Below are positions 1-13,960 of a DNA stretch of 64,000 nt, in pieces. The notes below the pieces were generated by a model. It saw only the letters and a list, made by a program, of their open reading frames with translations, had not been told where the DNA came from and searched no databases. The position numbers were made by a program, and so were the translations under genes. This DNA is from Lepraria neglecta (lineage: Eukaryota; Ascomycota; Lecanoromycetes; Lecanorales; Stereocaulaceae), in contig CM065650.1 of NCBI GenBank assembly GCA_033220425.1, forward strand, positions 1,364,001 to 1,428,000, in the 5' to 3' direction. The stretch's first letter is position 1; each line of letters starts with the position of its first letter.

Positions 1-2640
1 GGCTATCTATAAGCTACGAAGATATTAGCTATTACGCAGCGTTATATAAATAGGTAGAGGTTTAGGAGTAATAACCTTGCGAGCTTCTTTAGGAGTTAGT
101 ATATTACCTAAGGTATCTAGATCGCCGATAACTTGAGGCCCCTTCGTTCTTTAGAGCTTAGCCTTCTATTCTCTCTATATTCTTATTATAAGGTTACTTA
201 GAGCTACCGGGTTATATTCTAGCCACGGTAATAGGCTATCGGTATCGTTACCGCCTATAATCTTAGAGAGGAATATAGGCTTCGTTGCGTGGAAAATATA
301 TTGATATTCCCGTGAGGATTAGTATCTTTGCGCTTGGCGACGCCTAGAACTACCCCAAGCGATAGGTCCCGCCGCCTCCTCCGCGGTTACCTCCTTATAG
401 TTATCTTTAGATTCAATATCCGATATATATATAGGTATAGGCAACGAAGTTAATAATAGTCTAGGCCTTGTCTTTTTAGATAATAGAACCCGATTATTAG
501 GATTAGATAATCGTCCCGTAGTCGCGGTACTGGAATTCGGCCGCTTGCGCCGTGTAGGTAGTATAGTATAGGTTGGCTGTCGCTACTTATATTATACCGA
601 CTATAATAATTAGTTATTATAAAACCTATATACTAAGGTAAATATACTATTAATTCATCCTTCCGTCTACTAATTAGATTCTCTCTCGATTTTCGATATT
701 TCTTACTAGTAGATTTGAACTTATCAGTTATTATCTATTGGGGCGTCTAGGTAGGTCGTCCGGCACGCTGGCCATTCTGCTCTATATATGAAGATGTTCG
801 GTTTTGTTGTTCCTGTACTATCGGCTATTTTAGCTATATTTGATGAATACGCGTCTCTAATTCATTATTTACCGAGCTACGTAGGTAGTTCCTAGTATCT
901 ATATTCCCTTAAGGACCTCGTTTTATTATATAGTTCTATATTATTTCCTTCTTTCTATATTAGCGTATTGAATATATATATAACGTCGATAGGTAACTTA
1001 CGGTCTTCTTTTGGGTAATACTCGTATCGCTTTATAATACGGTATCGATTCTAGACGTCGACGGCCACGTCTATTTACGCTATACGGTCAATAGATTATA
1101 TCTATTATTATATACTAATCGTACTTATAACGAAGAAGCCTATCTTTTCTGTCTCCTAAATATAGAGTTATCTAACGGACCGAATATAGGAGTATAGGGA
1201 AGTTATACCCCTATAACGATAGTAGGTACTAGTCTCTTCGCAGGGCTGGTTATAGGGTTATTAGAAGATATTTCGATATCCTCGACGCTAGTTATCTTTA
1301 AAGAGACCTCTTCTTTATATTTTTTTTTAGAGATATCCTTACTAAGATTACTATTACGTCTTCGACGTTTCCTAGGCTCTACTACTCCGTCGTCCCCTTT
1401 AGTACTTCTCTTAGGTTCTAGCTACTTTTCTTTAATAGCCTTAATCTACTAATATATTAATATATAGAATAAGTTACTCGGTTCGAATCGTACCTTTCGC
1501 TTGTTCGCTTTAGTCTCCTAGGCTTTTCTAGTAGCTGCCAGTTATTCTCCCTTTATCTTAGCTATTATTAGAAGATCTCTATTATCTATCTAATATATAT
1601 ATAGGTCTTTACTAGTAACGAGGTGGTATAAGGTATTAAGGAGTATAATCTACGACGATATAGCTAGTTATAGGTAACTAGATAGGCGAGGTTCTTAGGG
1701 GAAGAAGGCGAAGGTTTTTAGAAAGGGATAGGCTTCTTTAGCGTATTATTATCGTGTTATTTTAATTAATATAATATTAATATAAAATCGAGTTAGCTTA
1801 AAGACTATTAACTAAGTTGGATAGAAACTTAGCTGAGTCAGATAAAAGTCTATTCGAGTCGAACGAAATTTTCCTACCTTTTCGAATAGGTTGCTACTAG
1901 GACTATATCTCTAGCTATAGTTCTCCTACGTATAACGAATATCGCCGTTTCTTCTATATCCTCGATAAGTATACGCCGCCTCCGCCCTATTGGCCCGGGA
2001 CCTTAAGACTTTAGATACTACCTACTCGAGTATCTATCAATAAATATATACGGAGCCGGACTTACTAGATTCGTGTTAATAATATATACTTTGCCGCCGG
2101 CTCTTGAGTTATATAGGTAGGATATAGAGTTATATTATTAGCTTAACCGATTGAATTAGTTCTTCGACTTGGTGAATAATAATTAGATACCTCCTTCCAT
2201 TTATAACACGTCCTATAAAGAGAATCTCTACTAGCGGATATATATTGAGTTAGCGGAACTATATCCTCTATAGTAGCGACGGCGTTTGGATTTGTTAGAG
2301 AAGATGAATCTAGGTTAGGAAAAGCGGCGGGTAGTATTGGCTAGGTCTTTATAGCGGGATTCTGGGATATAAATATTATATTAGTAACGTTGAGTTAAAT
2401 AGTATAGTTTCTCTAGTCTCTAATTCGAATAACGGGGTCTACTATTTATAATATTTAAACTAGTTCTTAAATTTACTACTAGTAATACCTATAGGTTAAT
2501 TCTATTATATTATACCTACTCTTACTAAAAGCTTTCTATCTACCTATCTAGATAATAATCGAATTAAGATCCCTTTACCTTATCTAGAAATATACTATAC
2601 TCGTATACCTTCTATCTTTACTATTACTACCGAACGACCC
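1..2640. repeat. RIP-degraded repetitive DNA, unassigned
   Basis: AT-rich sequence with almost no CA or TG dinucleotides but abundant TA, and with CG retained, which is the composition left by RIP. Every frame is closed by frequent TAG and TAA codons. I recognise no protein motif and no terminal repeat here. It continues off the left edge. Confidence 0.7.
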
Positions 2641-4700
2641 GCCTATAGTATTAAATCCTATAGCACTTTATCTAGTCCGTATCTATATTCACGCTTCTAG
2701 AGGTATAGGTAAGGGTAATACCGGTTTCAAGAACGTAGTTCGTAGGGGGAATAAAGTGATAATAGTTATCTCCTTGGCATGTCTGCACGAATAATTCATC
2801 TCGTTTCCCGGAAGGTAAGGCCGAGCTATACTATAGTTATTTATTAGGATAATACCTTTTAAACTACTAGAGTAAGGTTAGTATAAAGCCAAGGCGAAAT
2901 AGCGGAAGAGCTATAGACCTACTATCGCTAGAATATATATAGTAGTAGATAGCTTGGTAATTATAGACAGTTGTTACGGTCTTCCGACGATATCCTCCCT
3001 TAGTTTAATAATTAAATCCTTTAATATAACTAACTTCGGACTATTATTAATAAAATATTCGATATAATAGATATAGATACTAGCTAGCGGGTATTTAGTC
3101 TAGTCTTCTCTTAGATTAGCTAACTCTATAAAGTTTGTACGACCCTCGCCGCCGTTATATAAATCCCCCCTTCGAGCTCATCCGTATATAGAGATAGGTT
3201 ATCGAGCCGAGCGAATCCTAGAAGGCTTGGGACTATAGTAGCGGCGTGTAGTTCATATATACGTTTAAAGTAGTTGGTGGTCGTTGGCGCAGGTATCTCC
3301 TTACTAGCCTTGCGAGTAATTACGTATTATCTAGTATATTTTACTTTCGCTTTGTCTTAGATCCTTTGATCCTCGGCGCGAAGAGCTATATTTTATACTA
3401 GCGAAGGCGGGTATATAATATAACGAATCTTGTAGGGAGGTAGTTATACCAGATCGGTAGTCCTAGAGATGTCTTGAGTATATAGCGTCCGCTTTATATC
3501 GATTATCTTTGTCTACTATTATAACTAATTGCCTACTACTTTCGCTAGCACGATAGTAAGAATAATACCTGACTTCGCTACGCTAATATTCCGGGCGGCG
3601 CTGTTCTTGACACACGGATAACTAATATTCTATTTGTAAGCCGATAGATATATATCGTAATGACTCCGTAGCTTCAATCTCTCTAGTAAGAGATACTTAT
3701 TGTAATAAGGCGACGTTTCGAATTATTGGATGATTTTGTATATATAGATTTCGATCTAGATAGAGTCGGACGTTAGCGTTGCCTGAGTCGAATATCTATA
3801 TCGTTCGAGTTGACTAGAGTCCTTAATAGAAGTAATAATTTAGTTTAGATATCCCTAAACCAGAATCTCGCCTATAGATAGCTCCCCCTATTAGAAAGCC
3901 TACTATCTTATCTAAGCCGCGTAGTATAGCTAATGAATAAACGGTACGATCTTCTTTATTTTACTATTGGGGGCTATAATAGATAATAACCCACGGAGGT
4001 TTCGTGGATTCTATATAGACTGGTTTCCCTTCTATAGCTAAAACAATAACTCTATATACTACTACGTTTTCTGAGACTATTGCGGATAGTCCTCTACCTT
4101 GGTTATATTAATACTAGGGTAGTATTTAGTAGTAAGTAAATAGTAAGGTAGAGGTTAAAGTACTTATATCCTATCGCGATCCTCCTATTCTAATACCTCT
4201 AGATCTTTCGTAGCTACTCTAGCTACTACTACCCTACCTATCTCGATATTATATAACTTCGGAACCCTACTATTATAGGCCTTGCTAATCTTTAATACCT
4301 TCTCCTCGTCCTCTTCTATAGTATCCCCTTCCTCCTCTTACTCCTTCTCTTCCTAATTACTAGTATAGCTACTATTATTTATATCGGAACGGATAAGTAT
4401 AGGATTATTTGGAGGCCGGGTAGGAAATACTAGTAGGCTTACTTAATTAAGGGGGAGAATTTATAAGGCTTTAGGGCGGGGAATTTAGCGGGAGAGGTAG
4501 TAGAGTCTTCGCGTAGAGGATTCTATATATTATAGGTTATATTCTTAGGTTATACCGTAAGAGAAGAATATCTAGCCCGGTAAGGTTATATAGAGGTATA
4601 ATAGGGATAGTAATAATAGGAAGAATAAAATACGAAGAAGTAGAGGCCCTTCGCTAAGTTAGAACGAAGAAGAATACTAGAGTATATAATTTAGTAGTAT
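2640..4700. repeat. Copy A of a duplicated, RIP-degraded element
   Basis: This block aligns in the same orientation with 6500-9190. Matching stretches include 2810-2930 with 6680-6790, 3130-3330 with 7020-7200, 3500-3650 with 8035-8170, and 3950-4300 with 8550-8880. Relative to copy B it lacks about 650 bp (the part at roughly 7370-8035). Reading the minus strand gives long stretches of plausible protein broken by RIP-type stops, but I do not recognise the family. Confidence 0.7.
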
Positions 4701-6500
4701 CGGCGTACCGTAATTAACTAGGTTTACTAATATACCGCGGAAACGGACGTAAGGTATACCTATTATTCAATATTTTATACGGGCCCGCTGTTTTACTAGA
4801 GTATAGTTAGTAGGAGTATAATCGAAGTAAAGTATAAGATATATACCTTATAGGCGCGTCTTAATATGAAATAAGATAGGATTCTCGCCTATATTATATA
4901 TCTATAAGGTAGCCGCCTTGAATTTGCGGGCGTGATTAACTTTAACGTCGTTTTTACTAATATAATAAAGAATTCGGTTAGTCGAGCTATTATAGATACC
5001 GTCCTTATATAAGACCTCTTTAAATATTCTAAATTCGATCTCGTCTAATATAATACTAGCTAGAGGTTTTTTCTCCTTAATAATATCGGAGGCGAAGAAA
5101 AGTATATTCGCTATTATCTCTATCGACCGGATATAGAATCCTATTTCACCGAAGATAAGCGGATACGCTATATATAGAGTACTATCCGTAGAGAGAGACG
5201 GTACGGTACGCCTTCTGCGATTACGATAGTAATTATAGGTATTATTAATCTTTCTAGCCATACCTAATTTATAACTCTCTAGCTAGGGTTAGGGGATTCT
5301 AGGTATAAAAACGGAGGGAAATACTATTTCTAACTACTATAAAGCCTCGCTAAGTTTGGCCTAGTTCTCCGGTATCCCTAGGGACGTACTAACGATATAT
5401 CTCCTTTCTATCTCTTTCTTTAATACTACTCGAATCTCCTTATAGTAGGCCTATTCGACTATAAAGCCACGCGAAATAACCGAGACTATCTAATTCCTAG
5501 GGTTAGTATTTTTATAGAATTCGGTAGAAGGTAAAGAGACTAGAGAGGAGGGGAAAATATTAGCGGCGATAGCTACGGGCTCGTACTAGTATTCTATAGC
5601 GGGTATATATATAATATATAGAGTATTAATCAATATATCGGTAGTAAGAGAAAGGAGTATAGGAAAGGATTAAAAGGTCGATATATAATATATAAAGAAT
5701 AATTCCGTACTAAGCCTATAGTAATTAGCGTGTAATAAGCGATATCTAACTCGAACGCCAAGTATATTAAGCGCTGTTCGACTCGGATATCGAGAGTTAT
5801 CCGACTCGAATACTATCTAATACTCGATATTATTCGACGCGTAGGCTGTTCCCTATATAGTATCTATATTGAGTACGGGTATAACTACTTGACTTTCGAG
5901 TAGGTTTCTCCCTTTATTTAATAATAGTCTTAGTTAAAAGAGTCTATATTAATAGAAGGGTATTATAAGGAAGATTATAACTTAAGATAATACGTTATAA
6001 AGGAGTATAGTAGCGTATATAGTTCGTATTAAATACGATTATAATCTAGTAAGTTAGGGCTATAAATTATATTCCCTTTTACCTATAGCTTGTATTTAGT
6101 ATATAAGTACGTAGTATATCTAGATTTTAGTGGCGGATATTTAAGGAAGACTATAGCGCGAAATATCTACTAAAGATAGGAGAAAGCAAAGGGGAATAGC
6201 TAGTAATCTAAGTACTTTCAAGTCTTCCCGAACTAGTATAGATTAGATTTAATATTACTATAGAAGGGTAATAAGAGTCTTATATCTATCTTATATAAAG
6301 TTAAAGTACCGCCGAGTAGAAGAAAAGAAACCCGTAAAAGCGCGCTATTACTTAGCTAGAAATATCTAGCTTATTTATACGCCTATTACCTTATTATATT
6401 ATCTCTACTCTATTTAAATAATACCTTCTAATCTACTCTATATTTATCGTCTATAATAAAGTAGTAGTTATATATCTTTAGATTTCGCTAAGATAACCGA
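4700..6500. repeat. RIP-degraded DNA between copies A and B
   Basis: AT-rich and CA/TG-depleted. It includes a 119-codon open frame on the minus strand (4902-5261) with no recognisable domain. Near 5770-5830 are several GACTCG or ACTCGA motifs, like those seen near 14690-14760 and 63680, which suggests debris of related elements. No functional gene is supported. Confidence 0.55.
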
Positions 6501-9190
6501 ACTACCTACCTATTATACTAAATATTATAGAATTATATCTAGTCTATATCTATATTTATACTTCTGAATATATAGGTCAGGGTAATACTAGTTCTAAGGA
6601 TACGTTTCGTAGAGATAAGGAAGCGCTTATTATCCTCTTCTTAGAATAGCTATATATATAACTTATCTCGCTTCTCGGAAGGTACGGTCGAGCTATACTA
6701 TAGCTATTTACTAGGAAAATACTTTTTAAACTACTAGAGTAAGGTTAGTATAAGGTCAAGGTAGAATAGCGGAAGAGATATAGACTTACTACCGCTAGAA
6801 TGTATGCGATAATAGGAGAACTAGTGAATATAACCAGTTTCTCTAGTCACCCGTAGATATCTTCCCCTAGTAAGCCGATTAACTCTTTAAGTTTTACTAA
6901 CTTCGGTGTATTACTAGTAAGTTTATCGATATATTTAGTATAAATACTATCTAGCGGTATCTTGGCCCAATTCTATATTAGGCTAGCTAACTCTATAAAA
7001 TCTATATAACCCTTTCCGCCGTTATATAAAGGCCCCCCTTTAAGCTTATCCTAAGTAAGAGTAAGGTAGTTACGTCGAGAGAATTCTAGAAGGCTTGGGA
7101 TAATAGTAGTAGCGCGTAGCTTATAGGCGCGTTTAAAGTAGTTATTAATCGCTAGCGTAGGTATCTCCTTGCTAGCCTTGCGAGTAATTATATATTCTCT
7201 AGTATATTCGGCTTTTACTATATCTTAGATCCTCTAATCCTTAGTACGAAGAGCTGCCTTTTACTCTAGATTAAGTAAGTATATAATATAACGAGTCTCG
7301 TACGGAGGTAGCTTAATAAGCTCGGTAGTCCTATTAATATCTATAGTTATAGGTATCCGCTTAATTTCGATAGAGTTTAAGATAGCCTTTATATCTGCGA
7401 TATTCTTATTATTCTTACTCTTATTAACCGGATTCTTTCGCTTTCGGTAGCTAGCGGTTAGTTTCCTAATAACCTCGACTTCGTTATAAGTTATATATTA
7501 ATACTCTTTAACGGCGTACTACTAAGGCTACTCGATTATATAGATTATAGCTGAGTAGTTAGTTAGGTCACGTATCCACGGTATAGCGGAGAAACCCTAT
7601 ACCTAGGGTAAAGATAATCGGTATGTTTTTATACGCCGATTATCTATAGTATTCTACTTATTCTCGTTATCCTCTAGTATTTTTACTAGGACTCAGGTAC
7701 TAATCTCATCCTTAATGCCAAGGACTATCTTGGGATATTTACCCTTTACTGTCCTTGTCTTATAGAACTCGTTAATAAAGATCTAGCCGATATAGAAGTT
7801 ATGGACGAATAGATACTTAGAGTCCTATAGTACTTCCTTAATATACCTATTATATAAGCCCTTAGTTATAAGGAGTAGAATATACTCCTATCTAGGTTTA
7901 GGTTTTCTATCCTTTTTATATCGAAGTAGTTTAGTATTTTCCGATATAAGTAGGGTAGTATTAATATTATTATATATTTTGCCTATATAGGTATAGAAGT
8001 ACTATAGCTTTAATATTAGATATTAAGTATCGATTATCTTCGTCTACTCTTGTAACTAGTTACCTATTACTTTCGCTGGTATAATAATAAGAATAATACC
8101 TTACTTCGGTACGCTAGTTAAATAGGCGGCGCTTTTCTCGACACACGGACAACCGATATCCTATTTATTAGTAGAGGGATATATATTATTACCGCTCTAT
8201 ACCTTTAATTTCGAGGGTAGGAGATACTTAGTATAATAGATTAATACTTTAAACTATTCGAGATTTTTATAATCCTACTTATATATTTCGAAAACCTCGC
8301 GCTATTATAAGGAGAGTTAATACTCGAGGATATATATAATAAAAATCGTTAGAGTCTAGTTCGAGTCGGACATTAGTATTATCTAAGTCGATAGTAGGTT
8401 TTATTAAAAGCTAGGAATAGATACGAACCTTACTAAAGCCGGGATCGTCCCTATTAATACCCCCCCCCTGCTAGTAAGTATACCGGTGTATCCAAGTAGC
8501 GTAGTAGAGTTGATGAATATATAGTATAATCTTTTTTATCTTGCCGTTAGGGGCTATAATAGATAATAACCTATAGAGGGTTCGTATATTCTTAATAGAC
8601 TGGTTTCCCTTCTGCAGTTGGAACAATAACTCTATATACTACCACGTTTTCTAAGACTATTACGGACGGTCCTCTACCTTGGTTATATTAACGCTAGGGT
8701 AGTATTTAGTAGTAAGTAAATAATAAGGTAGAGGCTAAAGTACTTATATTCTGTTGCGATCCTCCTATTCTAACGCCTCTATATCTTTCGCAGCTACTCT
8801 AGCTACTACTACCCTACCTATCTTGATATTATATAACCCTAGAGTCCTACCTATATAGGCCTTATTGATCTATAATACCTTCTACTCGTCCTTATCTATT
8901 AAATCCCCTTCCTTTCTATTATTCTCTTCCTTATTATTTATACTACTACTACTATCCAAGCTAGAGCTAATATCTATAGGCTCCTTTAGATTCCCGGTAG
9001 ACGGACTAGTATACTTATTAGTAAGAAGGGAAGGATCGATGAAAGGCTTTAGGGTAGAGGGTTTAGTAGAAGAGGTAGTAGGGTCTTTGCCTAGAGGATC
9101 CTATATATTAGGGGTTTTCCCTTTAGGTCCTACCGTAAGAGAAGAATGTTTTAAGCGGTAGGAGAGGGTAAAACTACCTCGGTAAGGTTG
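6500..9190. repeat. Copy B of the duplicated, RIP-degraded element
   Basis: This is the longer of two same-orientation copies (the other is 2640-4700) and includes about 650 bp missing from copy A. On the minus strand between 8760 and 8440 one frame reads as continuous protein interrupted mainly by RIP-type stops, so the element was probably coding on that strand. No family is recognised. An open frame on the plus strand at 8865-9161 is leucine/serine/valine-rich and probably accidental. Confidence 0.7.
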
Positions 9191-10950
9191 ATTTGGATAG
9201 GCCGTATTGCCCTTAATAGATACTATTATATCTATTAGTTAATATCCTAACTATTAATTAACGTAGTATAACTAACGGAGTGCCCCTTACACGATATAAA
9301 GCTTGTAGCGCCGGTAACTACATAAATATATGTCGCAGATAGTATTTTGTAGATCTTCGTTTGTAGTTATCTCTATAATCCTATTAGATATATAGATAAG
9401 GGTACTCCCCTAGGCATTATCTTCGGCGGTCTAGAATTTCTTAGTTTCTAGGAACTAGATTAGAGTATCGTAACTAAGTTAGTCCTAGAGCTAGTTAGTG
9501 TTAGTAAGCGAAGTATTATATATAATATACCGTAGTTAGACAAGATAGAATTTATTATCGTATATATAACTAATTCTAAAGATAATATAAGGTAGGTAGG
9601 TATTATCTAGGGCTGGAGCTAGTACGAAGAATAGTCTAGTATAATCGGGTTGCTTAGCACGGGTATTATTGTATCTAGGCTTTTTTGAACTAAACGAGTC
9701 GTAAGACTCCTCTAAGGGTCGTTTACTAGTACGTCGGTTAGCTACTCTAGGTACTTTATTAAGTAGTCTTGCGAATATATATATTACTTCGTCTCTAAAA
9801 GGTAGTATATAGTTAGGTAGAATAAAGTTAGTAGTAACGGAGTTAAGGACCTTAGTAAAGTCCTAGCTAGAACCTCGAAGATTTTCGCCCTAAATAGCGG
9901 TACCCCGTAGGCGGTCTTTAAGCACTTAACGGAGGGTATTAAACAAGCTATTACTATACCGTAAGCCTCTACGGATATTAGGGAGGTTCTATAGGATTTC
10001 AGGCGGATTACTAGACTTTGGCCTGCTAATAAGTATATAGAAATTGGCCTCGGTTAGCGTAGGCTCTGGCGTTATATCGACCTAAGGGTCGATTAGAGAA
10101 GGACCGGCTATATTAGATAATATTATAGATAATTCTAATATATCTATAATAAGAAGAATAATAATAGGACGAATAAAATAGGGAGAAGTTAAGGATTCTT
10201 TACTAAGTTAGAGGGATAAAGTAGGTAATACGACTAGTAGGGTCTATACCGGGTTTTTATTTATAATAGCGATTAGTCGGTAGTTAGTAAATATAATACT
10301 AGTAAGGTAAATACGTTACGAAATAGTTTAATACTTAATATAATTAGGCGATATAGACTCTTCTCTATAGAATAGTATATCGGAGTAGTTATAAATAGGT
10401 AAGTTTAGCCGTCGAAAGATTGAAAGTAGTAAGCTTTAATATAATAGATAAAGATATTAATTAAAAGCGGAATTTATATATATATAGTACGTAGAAAGCG
10501 AATAGCTAATTTTAAACGTACTATATCTAGCTTTATACTTAATACCTAATATCTAGTAAAGATAGAGTATTAAAACTTATTATCTACTTATAAAGATTAA
10601 TTAGATTTCTTCTTCTATTCTTTAAAATATAAGTCTTAATTAAGTACTCTATTATAAAAATAATCTAAGTTCGACTTAGACGTATATTTTAGTAATAGGG
10701 GTATATACCGCAAGGTTTATAACTAATTATATTTCCTAATAAGATAAGTAACCGGGGCGTTTATTAAATATATCGTATAGAAAGAAAATCCCCTTAAACT
10801 ATCTATTAATCAATACCTTCTACAGGACGATACTCTACTATATATATATTATAATTTGATTAATAGTAACGGTTAAAAATAGGCTATATAAGGCGACGTG
10901 AGGATAGATTTATCCTAACCTATAGCGAGTTAGCTTGAAGGATCTAGTAG
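9190..10950. repeat. RIP-degraded DNA, unassigned
   Basis: AT-rich, CA/TG-depleted sequence with no open frame of useful length, no recognised motif and no clear terminal repeat. It may hold the 5' part of the Plavaka-type element that follows, but no boundary is visible. Confidence 0.5.
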
Positions 10951-13900
10951 TAAATATATTTACTAATACCTGCCTAGACGCGTTAATCTTGATAATAATA
11001 CCTCTATATTACGCCCGAGCCAGATGGATCGATAGTATAAATATTACCAGAAGTAGTATAGCAGCGGAAGCGGCCTAACTAGGTATCTACCACGCTATAA
11101 GGGCCGGGACCCCAATTGGACGCGTAGGAGATAGGTACGCCTCGACGAAGATGAAGTTAAGGGCCCTATTTATAAACGCTAAAGAGACGAGGTCGATATA
11201 ATCGGCGATAGTCCCCGTGAGGGCGAAGGTAGATAAGTCCCCTAGGAGGACCTGACTATTTTAATAGATAACGATGCTCTAGGGCGATTACTTAAACTTA
11301 CCGACTCTACTAACGAGATCTAGTACCAGTAAGACAAGCTAGATATAGTACTCGATCAATCGAAGTTAATAACGGCGTCAAGTACTATAGGTACTATCTC
11401 TACCTTGACCGTTAGCTCTATAGAGTACTATCTATAGGAGCGAGATACCGGGAGGCCTTTAGAGGAAGAGGACATAACCCTAGCCGAGTCATTATCTATA
11501 CCCCTATCTGAGTCGATATCCGAGTTAATACCCGAGTCGAACCCGGACTGGCACCCTTTCTATTCAGAAGCTAATTATACCCTAGCTTTATAGATATATA
11601 ACACCCGACTATCTAGCGGTATAATAGACAATTTCTTTAAAGATACTCGATTACGACCTTTCTACGGACCCTATAGCTTTAATAGCGCTCTATAACTAAA
11701 AGCCAAGCTATATACTATAAATCATTCTGCTACTACTAGTAGATAGTCTCGGTAAGCGTTTAGTATCCTATCGATTCAACCGGACGAGATAACTAGAATA
11801 TATTATATACTCTACTTCGATATAATAGGTATAATACAAACTCTTATCAGATATAAACCTTTTAATTCGAGTATTAACTATATACTAATACGCTAGCGAA
11901 ACCTCGACGGGGGTCTAATCGTTAGTAAGATATATATAGCCCGCTAGTAGTAGGAGATACAAGATAAGCTCCCTAATAGCTTAATAGTAGTACCGGTTAT
12001 AATATTATTAGATAAGACCTATTTATTACGGATACACGGAGATTAATAGGCGTAGCCAGTCTATATTACTATTGGTAACCTCGATCGAGGTATTCGGCGG
12101 GTATAGGTTCGGCCGGGGATAATATTGCTTAGACTAGTACTATTAGTCTATAATAGTGTAAAAGCCGAGGTGTATTACTACGCTATAGGGCTTATAGTCG
12201 AGGGTAAGCCGGCCGAAATACGGATCTTACTTAATATACTAATAATACTCTTTTAAAGTACTTAAGGAGCTGGCGCCGAAGGGGATCCTTATTATATATA
12301 TAGACGGATAAATACGACGATACTACCTAATACTCGTGTCTATACTAGGCGACTACGAGGAACAAGTTTTAATAACCTCGATCAAGAGCGGTAAATACTA
12401 TCCGGTCTACTTAGTACCGCTAAATGAATAGGAACGACTATATCCTGAAAAACTATATCTAAAGCGAATACCTGAATAGACTATAGAGTAGTTATAGATG
12501 TAAAAAACGTACGATAAGAATACGCCTAGGGTGTTACTAGATATAATAGTATATAACCGGCCTAACTTTATAGACGGCCACTTCGCAGTTAACGTCTACT
12601 AACTATAGATATTTAATATATTATACTAATTAATAGTTAAAGGGCTATTAAACTACCTCCTAGACTAGCTTAGGGAGTATATCGGAGAGGGACGAATAAA
12701 GCTTAAGGTATAAGCCTTAATCGACGCCCGATTTCAAGCTATACCTAAATTTACTAAGCTAAGGTAATTTCGGGAGTTTAGTAAGCTAAGCCAATAGATA
12801 GGAGAGGAGAGTAAAGAGATATTACGGATTATAATACCTGTCTTCGCTCCTCTATTATCCGAAAAAAACCTAGATATACTATATATAGGACGAGCTATTA
12901 TTAACTTTATTATACTTATAAGATACCGATTCTATAACGAAGCGATACTAGAATATATAAACGTAGCGTTAGAAAGGATTAATCTACTTAAGGAGGTATT
13001 TTGAAAATATAGGCCAGTTAATAAGAAAACGGGCGAGTAAACTTTCAACTTTCCCAAATTCTATAGTATTAGTTATTATATTAATATAATTAGATACTAC
13101 GGTCCGCCGGATAGATATAGTACCTAAGCCTCGGAAAGGGTATATCCGATATTACTAAAGAATTACTATAACTAAATAAATAAGTATAAGGATTACTAGG
13201 AGTAATTGATAGAATATAACAAACGCTATATCAAGTTAATAATTATACGGGATATTAAAAATTTCTAAGAGACGGAGCCTATATTATTTAGTTAGAGGAG
13301 AAAATAAGAAGATAAGAAAAGTATAAAGGCCGGGGTCCTCCTAGATCTATACTAACTAGGATAGCGAGTAGATACGGAAGAGCGCTATATATTAAGATAC
13401 CTATATAAATACGATAGTCGTTACTAGCGAACGGCGAGAGATATAGCTAAATGGCTGAATATAGCTGGGTTTCTCTAAAGCCTGGCTGTATTTCTTAAGG
13501 TATACTAAGCGAAAACGCTAAGTAGAGGTAGTATAACCTCGAACCTAGATATCGATAGAAGGGAGGCAGACTGTAGCTGGGTTAAGAGCTACCCGGTCTA
13601 TATCTATTCGGGCCTCGTATATTAGAAGACTATAGGAGAGGACTCCTCTAATTTAGGATATCTCTATAAGGATTTAGTAGTCTATAGACCTTATAAACAT
13701 TTGTAGTATTTTACCTGGCGTAGAGATTATATATAGGTCCGAGAATAAGACTATAAGAGTCGAAACCCGGAAACTATATAGGAGGGAAAGTTAGTTAGTA
13801 AGGTCTTAGTCGTTATAGAGGTAAAGGATCTTAGTAATAGGGACTTTAAGTAACGACCTACTCGTATATAGGCTACCCTTATAGAAGTCTTTGATTATTA

Positions 13901-13960
13901 ATATCTAGGGTAGGTATAAGACTACTATAGAATAGTCGAAGTTGAAAAGGTATAGGTGTC
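10950..13960 (+). mobile_element. Plavaka-type DNA transposon, RIP-killed
   Basis: Plus-strand translation, reading through RIP-type stops, gives the core seen in Plavaka transposases, a CACTA-related fungal family. Around 11990-12150 it reads VPVIILLDKTYLL, then HGD, then PVYITIGNLDRGIRR; the usual form is a VPVI-SDKT block followed by PVYLTIGN-IRR. Further on (about 12590-12850) come a DGHFAVNV block, an IDARFQAIPKF block, and SQWIGEESKE with tryptophan as TAG. Almost all tryptophan and many glutamine codons are TAG, as expected from TGG>TAG and CAG>TAG. Termini and target duplication could not be placed, so the limits are approximate. A second Plavaka lineage lies in the palindrome arms. 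Confidence 0.75.

Noticed and set aside
4902-5261. 119-codon open frame (minus) as a gene
   Set aside because: It lies inside RIP-degraded repeats, has biased Ile/Arg/Ser/Tyr content and no domain. A frame this long can survive by chance in CG- and TA-rich sequence.
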